Assembly (NCBI GenBank): GCA_965220235.1
Contig: OZ244815.1
Location: forward strand, 434,001-498,000
Length of the DNA: 64,000 nt
Origin: Bin55 sp965220235
Lineage (GTDB): Bacteria; Pseudomonadota; Gammaproteobacteria; Pseudomonadales; Azotimanducaceae
Direction of reading: 5' to 3'
Shown here: positions 44,457-53,150 of the stretch, piece by piece
Numbering within the stretch: position 1 is the stretch's first letter
How the letters are laid out: each line of letters opens with the position of its first letter
Program-made: the position numbers and the translations under genes
Notes under the pieces: generated by a model
What the model saw: the letters and a program-made list of their open reading frames with translations, nothing else
The model's database searches: none
Told to the model about the DNA's origin: nothing

Positions 44457-45113
44457 ATGCGACACTACGAAATCGTGCTCATGGTCCATCCGGACCAGTC
44501 AGAACAGGTTGACGGTATGGTCAACCGTTATCGCGCTTCGATCGAACGTGAAGGTGGCAAAGTCCACCGGTTTGAAGATTGGGGTCGTCGTCAGTTGGCG
44601 TATCCCATCGCCAAAGTCCACAAAGCCCACTATGCTCTTCTCAATATTGAAGTCTCGCAAGAGGGTCTTTCTGAACTTGAAAGCGCGTTTCGATTCAACG
44701 ATGCGATCCTGCGCAACATGATCTTGGTACGTAAGGGTCCAGAAACCGAGGAATCGAAGATTTACCAGGACACGAAAGCGCAACAAGCTGCCGAAAAGGA
44801 ACGCGAACGACGTCGTGAAGAAGAGCTTCTTAGTCGACAGCGTGAGCGGGAGGAAGCGGCGCGTGCTGCTACTGAGGAGAATGGAGAGGAAGAGGCTGAG
44901 ACTGTGACGGCGGAAACCGCTGACGACGGGGCAGGAAGCGAACCAGTTGAGACATCCTCTGATGAGAGCGAACCGGTCGAGGCATCCGCCGATACGAGCG
45001 ATGCGGAAGAGGCTTCCGCCAATGAACCGGAAGCAGAGGTTGTCGATACCTCAACGTCGGAAGCAGCAGACGTTGAAGCTAGTGCTGAAGTAACCGAAGA
45101 GGCTAAGGAATAG
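44457..45113 (+). CDS. rpsF: 30S ribosomal protein S6 with long acidic tail
   Basis: The first 95 residues are ordinary S6 (MRHYEIVLMVHPDQSEQV; GRRQLAYPIAKVHKAHYAL), which binds S18 on the platform of the 30S subunit. The protein continues to 218 residues, against about 135 in E. coli: first a charged helix (about 110-140, KERERRREEELLSRQRE), then about 75 residues of Glu, Asp, Ala, Ser and Thr with almost no basic residue. In E. coli, RimK adds glutamates to the S6 C-terminus; here a similar acidic end is encoded. Expression is probably controlled by the leader just upstream. rpsR follows after two bases. Confidence 0.96.
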   Translation: MRHYEIVLMVHPDQSEQVDGMVNRYRASIEREGGKVHRFEDWGRRQLAYPIAKVHKAHYALLNIEVSQEGLSELESAFRFNDAILRNMILVRKGPETEESKIYQDTKAQQAAEKERERRREEELLSRQREREEAARAATEENGEEEAETVTAETADDGAGSEPVETSSDESEPVEASADTSDAEEASANEPEAEVVDTSTSEAADVEASAEVTEEAKE

Positions 45114-45115
45114 AC

Positions 45116-45343
45116 ATGGCACGTAATGATCGCCGTAAACGCGTATGTCGGTTTACGCAAGCAGGCGTAAAAGAGATCGACTATAAGGACCTTGAGACAC
45201 TCGAGGATTTCATCACCGAAACGGGCAAAATCGTCCCCGCACGGATAACGGGCACGAGCGCTCGTTACCAGCGACAGTTAACACGAGCCATTAAGCGAGC
45301 TCGCTATCTCGCGTTACTACCGTACACAGACAAGCACGAATAA
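45116..45343 (+). CDS. rpsR: 30S ribosomal protein S18
   Basis: A 75-residue S18 (RRKRVCRFTQAGVKEIDYKD; TGTSARYQRQLTRAIKRAR), the partner of S6 in platform assembly. It begins two bases after the rpsF stop, and rplI begins two bases after its own stop, so the three genes form one unit. Nothing unusual is seen. Confidence 0.97.
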   Translation: MARNDRRKRVCRFTQAGVKEIDYKDLETLEDFITETGKIVPARITGTSARYQRQLTRAIKRARYLALLPYTDKHE

Positions 45344-45345
45344 CG

Positions 45346-45792
45346 ATGAAAGTACTCCTATTAGATCGGATCGCCAATCTTGGCGACCTTGGCGAAGAAG
45401 TCTCCGTCAAGAACGGATTCGCCCGAAACTATTTGCTTCCGCAGAAACTCGCACTGCGGTCAACCGACGAAAACCGAAAGCGGTTTGAGGATATGCGAGA
45501 AGAGCTCCAACGACGCGTGATTGAGCGACTTGAAGGAGCCGAACGGCGTGCTGCGCAATTAGACGAAAAAACCCTGACGATCCTCATGCGCGTTGCAGAA
45601 GGCGGGCGTTTGTACGGATCAGTGGGTCCCGTGGAGATCAGCACCGAACTTGCGAAACAAGGGATTGAAATCCACAAAAGCGAGGTTCGAATGCCGCACG
45701 GTGTGATTCGCGAAGTCGGTGAATACGAAGTACAGATCCACATTCACGCTGAAGTCATCCGGACGATCACTGTATTCGTTCAGCCTGAATAG
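45346..45792 (+). CDS. rplI: 50S ribosomal protein L9
   Basis: A 148-residue L9: N-terminal rRNA-binding domain (MKVLLLDRIANLGDLGEEVS, VKNGFARNYLLPQ), the long connecting helix (about 40-75) and the C-terminal domain (RLYGSVGPVEI; HGVIREVGEYEV). L9 helps keep the reading frame and protrudes from the L1 stalk base. A terminator follows the stop. Confidence 0.97.
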   Translation: MKVLLLDRIANLGDLGEEVSVKNGFARNYLLPQKLALRSTDENRKRFEDMREELQRRVIERLEGAERRAAQLDEKTLTILMRVAEGGRLYGSVGPVEISTELAKQGIEIHKSEVRMPHGVIREVGEYEVQIHIHAEVIRTITVFVQPE

Positions 45793-45799
45793 GTTTTAG

Positions 45800-45825
45800 C
45801 GGCCACTTTTATGTGACCGTTTTTT
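45800..45825 (+). terminator. Intrinsic terminator after rplI
   Basis: CGGCCAC (45800-45806) pairs with GTGACCG (45813-45819) with one C-A mismatch, and is followed at once by TTTTTT (45820-45825). This ends the rpsF-rpsR-rplI unit. Another hairpin lies just beyond, AACCGTC/GACGGTT (45843-45849/45856-45862), without a T-run. Confidence 0.7.
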
Positions 45826-46025
45826 ACAAATTGAGTCATCAGAACCGTCGTGTCTGACGGTTGATCACATTAATCAACACGTTTTCCGTCTACTTTCCCC
45901 GTTCGAGGGTGAGCGAGTCCGATTCTTCAACGATATTTAGTTAAAAACCTCATTTTGCGGCAAGAATTGAGCGAGTTGTTATTAAGATAGACGAATTAGT
46001 AATAGCGCAGAAAGGGGTGTCTTCC

Positions 46026-47465
46026 GTGGCCGAAAATGAATTTGAAACACCTGAAGCGCACCCATTGACAGAATCGATAGTTGAACACATACCGTTCAAT
46101 CCAATCGCCGAAAACTCGCTGCTCGTAGCTTTATTTGAAGACGAGAACGCTTGGGACGAATACGGCATTCTGATCAAACCCGAATGGTTCATGGATCGTA
46201 GTCATCGTACGATCTTTGAGGAAATGGAGAAGGCGGCAGCAAAAGGTGAACGTATCACGCCGCTTTCAATCGCCACTCGCATACGTGATCAGTCATCGGA
46301 CAGTAGCGACGCTGCCATCGAAGTGGTCATCGGAATGCATGACGCGGTTCGAGTAGGAGACACTCGTGCTTTTCTGCGCCGCGTCCAAAACGACTTTGTT
46401 AGACGAAAGTTACTAAGCGTCCTGAAGAACAGTGTCTCAGCTGTTTACGAGTCATCGAGCGACGAGATCGACGACCTAATTGAACGCATTCATAAGAGAG
46501 TCGACGAGACGTCGAGTGATCGGTTGACCGACGATGACATCACAGAATCCAGTGCCCCCGCGCTGTTAGCACCCGTGCAAGAGGAATTGGAGTACATTAA
46601 AAAACATGGTCGACCTCGGGAGTTCCTGTATACCGGATTCTCGCGACTAAATGAACTTACTTGGGGAGGCTTTCGACCAGGTCAACTCAACGTTCTTGCA
46701 GGACGACCCGGCATGGGCAAGACGTCTTTCGCATTGAACCTCTGTGAAAACGTCTTTAAACACTACAAAGGTGAAGCAACGATTTTGTTTTTCACGCTTG
46801 AGCAGCGAACTGAAGAGATCATGTTCAAGATGCTTTCAGCCATGTCAGAGGTTCCTTTCGGTAAGCTGAAAACTGGCCGCCTAAACAGTGAAGAACAAAC
46901 GAACGTCGAAGCCGCAATGGAAGGGATCGAGAATGCTCTCGCTGATTTCGTTGTGATAAATCCCAATGGACTCACCATCTCGAAGATGATTCACACGGTG
47001 AAGCAAGTTAAACGGGCTCGGGGACGACTCGATTTGGTTTGCGTGGACTACGTAGGTCTCATGGATGGGGACGCAGATTCCTCTAAATATCACAGCCGTC
47101 CGCTTGAAATCGCCGAGATTACGCGAGGACTAAAAAATCTCGCGAATCAAGAAGCTGTGCCCATTCTCGCGCTAGCCCAGCTGAACCGTAATGCGGATGC
47201 CCGCACAGATCAACGACCCAGATTGTCCGATCTGCGCGATAGCGGCTCCATTGAGCAGGATGCTGATCTTGTCATGATGTTGCATCGTGAGGAACCCAAA
47301 GATGAATCTAAGCCTGAGAACGATCCGAATTTCGATAAGGTTAGGTTATTTGTCACCAAGAATCGTCATGGTCCACTCGGGATCATCGATCTAACGTTTG
47401 ACAAAGAAATTACGGTGTTTGATGAAATCAATACAGCGGACGGACGCGAGCCTCTTCCGTATTAG
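46026..47465 (+). CDS. dnaB: Replicative DNA helicase DnaB, divergent
   Basis: The hexameric helicase that unwinds DNA at the fork. The frame opens with GTG at 46017, but AAGGGG at 46012-46017 is better spaced for the GTG at 46026, chosen here. The N-terminal DnaB fold is recognisable (NPIAENSLLVALF). Numbered from 46017, the RecA-like domain has Walker A GRPGMGKTS (229-237), and ALAQLNRNADAR and DSGSIEQDADLVM are clear. Several usually fixed stretches differ: FTLEQ for FSLEM and VDYVGLM for iDYLQLM. Position after rplI and before radA is usual for the chromosomal gene, so it is probably the main helicase. Confidence 0.9.
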   Translation: MAENEFETPEAHPLTESIVEHIPFNPIAENSLLVALFEDENAWDEYGILIKPEWFMDRSHRTIFEEMEKAAAKGERITPLSIATRIRDQSSDSSDAAIEVVIGMHDAVRVGDTRAFLRRVQNDFVRRKLLSVLKNSVSAVYESSSDEIDDLIERIHKRVDETSSDRLTDDDITESSAPALLAPVQEELEYIKKHGRPREFLYTGFSRLNELTWGGFRPGQLNVLAGRPGMGKTSFALNLCENVFKHYKGEATILFFTLEQRTEEIMFKMLSAMSEVPFGKLKTGRLNSEEQTNVEAAMEGIENALADFVVINPNGLTISKMIHTVKQVKRARGRLDLVCVDYVGLMDGDADSSKYHSRPLEIAEITRGLKNLANQEAVPILALAQLNRNADARTDQRPRLSDLRDSGSIEQDADLVMMLHREEPKDESKPENDPNFDKVRLFVTKNRHGPLGIIDLTFDKEITVFDEINTADGREPLPY

Positions 47466-47473
47466 AGAAGAAT

Positions 47474-48838
47474 ATGGCGAAACGAAGTACGACGGTCTTT
47501 GTATGCTCAGACTGTGGTAGCGAACATCCAAAATGGCAGGGTCAGTGTGCGACCTGTGGCGCGTGGAACACGCTCACTCGGTTTTCGCCTGGCGTTGCCG
47601 CATCTCGTGCTGCTTCCTACGCAGACTCCGTCGCTGAAGTTCATCGAATCGACGAAGTCGACATCGAAGTTGGTGAGCGTACTCCGTCTGGCTACAGTGA
47701 ACTAGATCGTGTTCTTGGCGGCGGGCTAGTAGCTGGTTCCGTCATCTTGATCGGCGGGGATCCTGGTGCTGGCAAGTCCACTTTGTTACTGCAAGTGCTG
47801 GCGCATCTTTCGCAATCATTGCAGTGTCTATACGTGAGCGGCGAGGAGTCATTGCGGCAAATCGCAGCTCGTTCCAAACGACTAAAGCTTGTGCCTGACC
47901 AACTGGATTTGGCTTCTATGACGTCGGTGGAACAGGTTAGTGCGGTCGTAGAGCGGGACCGTCCGGCGGTCGTCGTTATTGATTCGATTCAGGTCATGCA
48001 GACTGAATACGCTGAAAGCATGGCCGGTACGGTGACGCAGGTACGCGAGTCGGCAGCACGTCTGACTCAACTTGCCAAGCGGACCAATACCGTGTTTATC
48101 CTCGTCGGTCATGTGACCAAAGAAGGGAATCTTGCCGGTCCCAAAGTACTCGAGCACATCATCGACTGCATGGTCATGCTCGACGCGCCAGCAGGTAGCC
48201 GTTATCGCACATTACGGAGCACGAAAAACCGATTTGGCGCTGTTAATGAACTCGGTGTGTTTGCAATGACGGATACGGGATTGCGCGAGGTCCGAAATCC
48301 TTCCGCGATATTCTTGGAGCGATCCGCAGAAGTTGGTCCTGGGAGTGTCGTCTCGGTGATCTGGGAGGGTACTCGACCATTACTGGTGGAGATTCAAGCC
48401 CTTGTCGATGACGTACAGGGTGGTTATCCACGACGAGTTGCTGTCGGGCTCGATTCGCAACGGTTGGCAATGCATCTTGCCATCATGCACCGGCACGGTG
48501 GGTTGTCGCTGTCGAATGACGATGTGTTCGTTAATGTCACGGGTGGCGTCAAAGTCATCGAGACTGCAACCGATCTCGCATCGATGCTGGCGGTTTATTC
48601 CAGTTTGCGGAACATCACGCTTCCGACAGAACTCATCGTATTTGGCGAACTGGGATTGACCGGTGAAATCCGTCCTGTGCCGAATGGTCAGGAACGACTT
48701 CGCGAGGCGGTCAAACATGGTTTTACCCATGCGATCGTGCCGTTCGCGAATCGACCATCAAAACCCATCGAAGGTATGACGACATTTCCAGTCAAGACGC
48801 TGCAAGCCGCTCTCGAAGCCGTAAATACGACGACTTAA
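47474..48838 (+). CDS. radA: DNA repair protein RadA
   Basis: RadA promotes branch migration in recombination. The zinc finger is CSDCGSEHPKWQGQCATCG (Cys11, 14, 25, 28), the Walker A is GGDPGAGKSTLLL (about 94-106), the RadA signature is KNRFGAVNELGVF, and the C-terminal Lon-like domain (about 290-450) includes GVKVIETATDLASMLAVYSS and FGELGLTGEIRPV. Length (454) is normal. It follows dnaB by eight bases, so the two probably share a transcript. Confidence 0.96.
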   Translation: MAKRSTTVFVCSDCGSEHPKWQGQCATCGAWNTLTRFSPGVAASRAASYADSVAEVHRIDEVDIEVGERTPSGYSELDRVLGGGLVAGSVILIGGDPGAGKSTLLLQVLAHLSQSLQCLYVSGEESLRQIAARSKRLKLVPDQLDLASMTSVEQVSAVVERDRPAVVVIDSIQVMQTEYAESMAGTVTQVRESAARLTQLAKRTNTVFILVGHVTKEGNLAGPKVLEHIIDCMVMLDAPAGSRYRTLRSTKNRFGAVNELGVFAMTDTGLREVRNPSAIFLERSAEVGPGSVVSVIWEGTRPLLVEIQALVDDVQGGYPRRVAVGLDSQRLAMHLAIMHRHGGLSLSNDDVFVNVTGGVKVIETATDLASMLAVYSSLRNITLPTELIVFGELGLTGEIRPVPNGQERLREAVKHGFTHAIVPFANRPSKPIEGMTTFPVKTLQAALEAVNTTT

Positions 48839-48881
48839 TGCCCAAAAATAAAATTCGAGCTAGGCATCCACACGACTCCTA

Positions 48882-50135
48882 ATGCTTGAGAAAGCCCAAA
48901 CGTTATCGTGCTTCGATAGCGATGTTTGGCAGGCCATTCATCTCGAAAATCGCCGACAAGAAGAACACATCGAGCTAATCGCTTCTGAGAATTACGCGAG
49001 CCCTCGCGTATTGGAAGCCCAAGGGTGTGTTATGACGAATAAGTACGCCGAGGGATATCCCGGAAGGCGCTACTACGGCGGTTGCGAACACGTTGACGAA
49101 ATCGAACGACTTGCGATCGAACGTGCGAAGAGTTTGTTTGGTGCTGATTACGCAAACGTTCAACCACACTCTGGTTCGCAGGCAAATGCGGCCGCATATA
49201 TGGCGCTCATGAATCCCGGCGATACGTTGCTGGGGATGAGTCTGTCGGACGGTGGTCACCTGACCCATGGTTCTCCGGTTAATTTCACTGGGAAGCTGTA
49301 CAAAGCCGTTCAATACGGCGTAGACGCGAAGACCGGATTAATGGACTACGATCGCTTGCACACGTTAGCACGAGACCAAAAACCCGCTCTTATCGTTGCG
49401 GGATTTTCCGCGTATAGTCGTGTGTTGGATTGGGGTCGATTCCGAGAAATTGCAGACGACGTAGGCGCATATCTCGTAGTTGATATGGCGCACGTCGCGG
49501 GTCTTATCGCGGCTGGTCTGTATCCAAATCCTGTACCGTACGCCGATGTGACGACATCGACCACGCACAAGACGTTGGCGGGTCCGCGTGGTGGACTCAT
49601 CTTGGCACGTAAGAACAAAGAAATCGAAAAGAAGCTGAATTCTGCGCTTTTTCCTGGTTTACAGGGCGGTCCATTGATGCATGTCATTGCTGCCAAGGCA
49701 ATATGCTTCAAAGAGGCTATGAGCGATGAATTTCACAAATACCAACGCAAAGTGATGAGCAATGCCCGGACCATGGTTTCGGTATTTCAGCAACGGAACT
49801 ACAAGATCGTTTCAGACGGAACCGACAACCACCTGTTTTTAGTGGATCTCATCGATAAAGATGTCACGGGTAAAGCCGCTGACGAAGCACTCGGTCGGGC
49901 GAATATCACCGTAAATCGGAATACCGTACCCAATGATCCAAGGTCGCCGTTCGTCACGAGCGGATTGCGCATCGGTACTGCAGCCGTTACGCGTCGAGGA
50001 TTTGAAGAGGCTGAATGCGAAACTCTTGCGACGTGGATGTGCGACATTCTTGACGATATCTCGAATGACAACATGGTCACGTCGATCCGGCTAAAGACGC
50101 TGGAACTCTGTAGTAGATTTCCAGTCTACGATTGA
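48882..50135 (+). CDS. glyA: Serine hydroxymethyltransferase
   Basis: GlyA interconverts serine and glycine with tetrahydrofolate, the main source of one-carbon units. The PLP lysine is Lys230 in TTSTTHKTLAGPRGG (E. coli Lys229). ENYASPRVLEAQG, YAEGYPGRRYYGGCE and the C-terminal RIGTAAVTRRGF are typical. Length (417) equals E. coli GlyA. It overlaps ribD by four bases; the usual nrdR between them is missing. Confidence 0.97.
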   Translation: MLEKAQTLSCFDSDVWQAIHLENRRQEEHIELIASENYASPRVLEAQGCVMTNKYAEGYPGRRYYGGCEHVDEIERLAIERAKSLFGADYANVQPHSGSQANAAAYMALMNPGDTLLGMSLSDGGHLTHGSPVNFTGKLYKAVQYGVDAKTGLMDYDRLHTLARDQKPALIVAGFSAYSRVLDWGRFREIADDVGAYLVVDMAHVAGLIAAGLYPNPVPYADVTTSTTHKTLAGPRGGLILARKNKEIEKKLNSALFPGLQGGPLMHVIAAKAICFKEAMSDEFHKYQRKVMSNARTMVSVFQQRNYKIVSDGTDNHLFLVDLIDKDVTGKAADEALGRANITVNRNTVPNDPRSPFVTSGLRIGTAAVTRRGFEEAECETLATWMCDILDDISNDNMVTSIRLKTLELCSRFPVYD

Positions 50136-51232
50136 CACATCAACCAACGGCGGACCGCCTTTACATGAAGGCGGCATTGAAGCTTGCAGAACGGGGCTTA
50201 TTCACCGTCACGCGAGGAAATCCTCGGGTTGGATGTCTTCTAGTTAAGGATCATCGCGTGGTTGGACGTGGATGGCATCAAGCCGACGGTCAAGCGCACG
50301 CAGAAGTTAACGCCTTAACGGAAGCTGGAGATGCTGCCATTGGCGCGACGGCTTATGTCACACTGGAGCCATGCTGCTTCGAAGGGCGTACACCAGCATG
50401 TGCGGATACGTTAGCCCAGCAAGGGTTAGCACGAGTTGTCATCGGAGCACGTGACAACCATCCGAAGGTTCAGGGTAAGGGGATTGAACGCCTCAAAGCA
50501 CATGGTCTAGAAGTCAAAGTGATGGGATTGCCGAACCCCGGCGAGCTCAATCCTGGTACGTACACTCGGCATCGACGCAAGCGTCCTTATATCCGAATTA
50601 AAACGGCACTGTCGATCGACGGGCGAACGGCACTAGCGACGGGCGCGAGCAAGTGGATTACGAGTGAGGAAGCGCGTCAAGATGTTCAATACTGGCGAGC
50701 GCGAAGTGGCGCGATTGTTACTGGTATTGGTACCGTGCTAACCGACGATCCTCGGATGACGGTACGTGACCCTCAGTATCAAGGCTGCGCACCTTGGCGT
50801 GTGGTGCTGGACAGCGAAGGTCGTTTTCCTTCAACTGCCGCCATGCTCGCAGATGACGCTCGTGTCGTGGTAATCTGCGGTCGTGATGCACACGGTGTCG
50901 AACTTCCGGATGAAGTTGATGTTTGGCATGAATTCACACCACGTGTTGACCTTAAATCGGCACTGAGCAGACTCGCCACGGAAGGGGTGAACGAAGTTCT
51001 CGTAGAAGCGGGAAGCAAATTGGTCGGGAGTTTTCTCAGCGACCATCTGTGGGATGAGATGATTGCGTACGTCGCGCCTAAATTCATGGGTTCAGAAGCC
51101 CGCCCCATCGCGGATGTCCAGATTGCCGAGATGGAAGAGACGGTCGGTGCGACGATTGCTTCGACAGCCAAAATCGGCCCGGATCTTCGGATCATCCTTC
51201 GTCGCGACGAACGTGGTCCACAGAAGCGATGA
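50132..51232 (+). CDS. ribD: Bifunctional riboflavin biosynthesis protein RibD
   Basis: RibD deaminates and then reduces the pyrimidine intermediate of riboflavin synthesis. The deaminase half has His56-Ala-Glu58 (AHAEVNAL) and PCCFEGRTPAC with zinc Cys81 and Cys90. The reductase half (about 150-366) has KTALSIDGRTALATGASKWI and VLVEAGSKLVGSF. The start is TTG at 50132, inside the glyA stop, and gives the normal N-terminus. The next gene is nusB, whereas ribE, ribBA and ribH would usually come between. Confidence 0.95.
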   Translation: MTHQPTADRLYMKAALKLAERGLFTVTRGNPRVGCLLVKDHRVVGRGWHQADGQAHAEVNALTEAGDAAIGATAYVTLEPCCFEGRTPACADTLAQQGLARVVIGARDNHPKVQGKGIERLKAHGLEVKVMGLPNPGELNPGTYTRHRRKRPYIRIKTALSIDGRTALATGASKWITSEEARQDVQYWRARSGAIVTGIGTVLTDDPRMTVRDPQYQGCAPWRVVLDSEGRFPSTAAMLADDARVVVICGRDAHGVELPDEVDVWHEFTPRVDLKSALSRLATEGVNEVLVEAGSKLVGSFLSDHLWDEMIAYVAPKFMGSEARPIADVQIAEMEETVGATIASTAKIGPDLRIILRRDERGPQKR

Positions 51233-51660
51233 CGGGTCGGAATCGCAACACGCGAGTCGCGCTCCTACAAGCGCTGCTTTCTGCGAGCGTCGATCATGAT
51301 GAATTTGACGGAGGCGCGACGAAAGCTTGGCTCCGTGATGCCGGCTACCTGCAGTCGATCGACAAGAAGCGTTTCAATAGGTGGCTCGCCGATATTCCGG
51401 ATCGGTTACAGGAACTTGATCTGGCGTTTAAAGCTCATTTGAATGATCGTTCGCTTGAGGAGCTAGGCCAAGCGGAACGTACGATCTTGCGAATCGCCAC
51501 TTACGAAATAACGCATACCGATGTTCCGCACCCAGTAGCGATCAATGAATGGGTCGAGATCGCAAAAGATTTCGGTGCAATGAACAGTTTTCGCTTCATA
51601 AATGGTGTTTTGGACAAATTAGCAATCGCGGTGCGACAAACTGCGGAAAGTCATGAATGA
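51229..51660 (+). CDS. nusB: Transcription antitermination factor NusB
   Basis: NusB, with S10 (NusE), supports antitermination on rRNA operons. The fold is all-helical; conserved pieces are RNTRVALLQALLSA near the N-terminus and LGQAERTILRIATYEI followed by DVPHPVAINEWVEIAKDFG. The C-terminal FINGVLDKLA is typical. Length (143) is normal. It overlaps ribD by four bases (ATGA) and thiL by eight. Confidence 0.95.
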   Translation: MTGRNRNTRVALLQALLSASVDHDEFDGGATKAWLRDAGYLQSIDKKRFNRWLADIPDRLQELDLAFKAHLNDRSLEELGQAERTILRIATYEITHTDVPHPVAINEWVEIAKDFGAMNSFRFINGVLDKLAIAVRQTAESHE

Positions 51661-52603
51661 GTCTGAGCTCATTGAACAGCTCATCCATGGATTTGGCGAC
51701 TTAACCGAAGCAGACTTTATAGAGACTGGCGCGGGTGACGACGCGGCTGTTTTCACAGTCCCTACCGATCAACAGCTTGTTGTTAGTACGGACACCCTCG
51801 TTCCTGATGTGCATTTTCCAGCGGCAGCTCCTGGTGAGCTGGTCGGTTACCGATCTGTCGCTATCAACGTATCTGATCTTGCGGCGATGGGCGCCGAACC
51901 GTTAGGAATGACGATCGCGTTAACGGTTGAAACACTTGATGGCGACTGGGTCGAACGTTTCGCGCACGGTGTCGCGGTTGCTGCTCGCGAATTTAAAGTG
52001 AAGATTCTTGGCGGTAATCTCGCACGCGGTCCGCTCAACGCCAACGTAACGATTCAAGGCGTGGTGGCAATCGGAGAGGCGTTGCTACGATCAGATGCAC
52101 AAGTAGGAGACGACATCTGGTTGACAGGTACGCTCGGCGCTACGACGGCGTATCTCAAAAATCCCGCGACGCCGGAAGCATCGCTCGAGGCATTGTTATC
52201 CCAACGAGATACATGTGCTACGGCACGGTACTTTTTGCCCCATCCGCGCACTGCTTTCTCAGTTCGGGTCAGAGAATTCGCGCACGGCGCCATCGACATC
52301 AGTGACGGACTGGCGTCTGAACTTGCCCATTTGACGAAAGGGAGTCAATGCGGCGCTTCGATCAATCTAGAAAGACTACCTGTCTGGCAAGGAGAAAAAG
52401 CGCTGGAAGTTCTCGGTCCGGACGACAGCTACGAGTTACTGTTTACGGCAAACCGAAGTAATCGAATGCAGATTCTCGAAGTCGGATCGGCTACAGACAC
52501 GCCCGTCGTCGTGATCGGCAACGTCACATCGGATCAAACTGTTAGCTACTCGTTAGACGGTGAACGAGTTAGTCCTCGACCTGGATTTGATCACTTCGCG
52601 TAA
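51653..52603 (+). CDS. thiL: Thiamine-monophosphate kinase
   Basis: ThiL phosphorylates thiamine phosphate to the active diphosphate with ATP. The start motif TGAGDDAAVF (25-34), STDTLVPDVHFP (about 44-55), YRSVAINVSDLAAMGAEP and HGAIDISDGLASELAHL are the metal- and ATP-binding segments. Length (316) is normal. It overlaps nusB by eight bases and is followed by pgpA, the usual order. Confidence 0.95.
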   Translation: MNESELIEQLIHGFGDLTEADFIETGAGDDAAVFTVPTDQQLVVSTDTLVPDVHFPAAAPGELVGYRSVAINVSDLAAMGAEPLGMTIALTVETLDGDWVERFAHGVAVAAREFKVKILGGNLARGPLNANVTIQGVVAIGEALLRSDAQVGDDIWLTGTLGATTAYLKNPATPEASLEALLSQRDTCATARYFLPHPRTAFSVRVREFAHGAIDISDGLASELAHLTKGSQCGASINLERLPVWQGEKALEVLGPDDSYELLFTANRSNRMQILEVGSATDTPVVVIGNVTSDQTVSYSLDGERVSPRPGFDHFA

Positions 52604-52619
52604 TAGAGGCCAAGCATAG

Positions 52620-53114
52620 GTGATGGCAACTCAATTGTCATGGAGGTCTTTACGCGATGTCCCTGTTCTTTTCAGCACAACACTTGGCGTAGGGCTGGTC
52701 AAATACGCGCCAGGTACCGTCGCGTCGCTGCTCGGAGTTTTGGTCTGGTGGTTTTGGCTCAGTGAGCTCCGTGGTTTCTATCAGCTAGGAGTCATCATTG
52801 CAGTCGGCGTTCTCGCCTTCTATTGCGTGACATCCACCATGCGAAAACATGGTGTTGGTGATGACGGTGCGATCACTATTGATGAAGTAGTGGGGCAGTG
52901 GGTTGCGCTCATCGCTATACCGAAAACCTGGTGGTTAGTTCTCATCGCGTTTGTCGGATTTCGGTTGTTAGACATCCTCAAACCAGATCCAATTGGGTGG
53001 GTCGAATCGAAGTTTGACGGTGCGCTTGGCGTCATGCTTGACGACATCGTCGCCGGCGCGCTAGTCGTCGCAGTTTTGCATCTATTGATATTCTGGTTTG
53101 GACTTGGCGTCTGA
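52620..53114 (+). CDS. pgpA: Phosphatidylglycerophosphatase A
   Basis: PgpA removes phosphate from phosphatidylglycerophosphate to make phosphatidylglycerol. The metal and catalytic segments LGVGLVKYAPGTVASLLG and ITIDEVVGQWVALI are typical of PgpA, within about four membrane segments. The start is the GTG at 52620 or the ATG next to it. Length (164) matches the family. It closes the glyA-ribD-nusB-thiL-pgpA run. Confidence 0.93.
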   Translation: MMATQLSWRSLRDVPVLFSTTLGVGLVKYAPGTVASLLGVLVWWFWLSELRGFYQLGVIIAVGVLAFYCVTSTMRKHGVGDDGAITIDEVVGQWVALIAIPKTWWLVLIAFVGFRLLDILKPDPIGWVESKFDGALGVMLDDIVAGALVVAVLHLLIFWFGLGV

Positions 53115-53150
53115 CCGTCGACCTTTGAGCGGCTTCCTCTTTGAAGCTAA

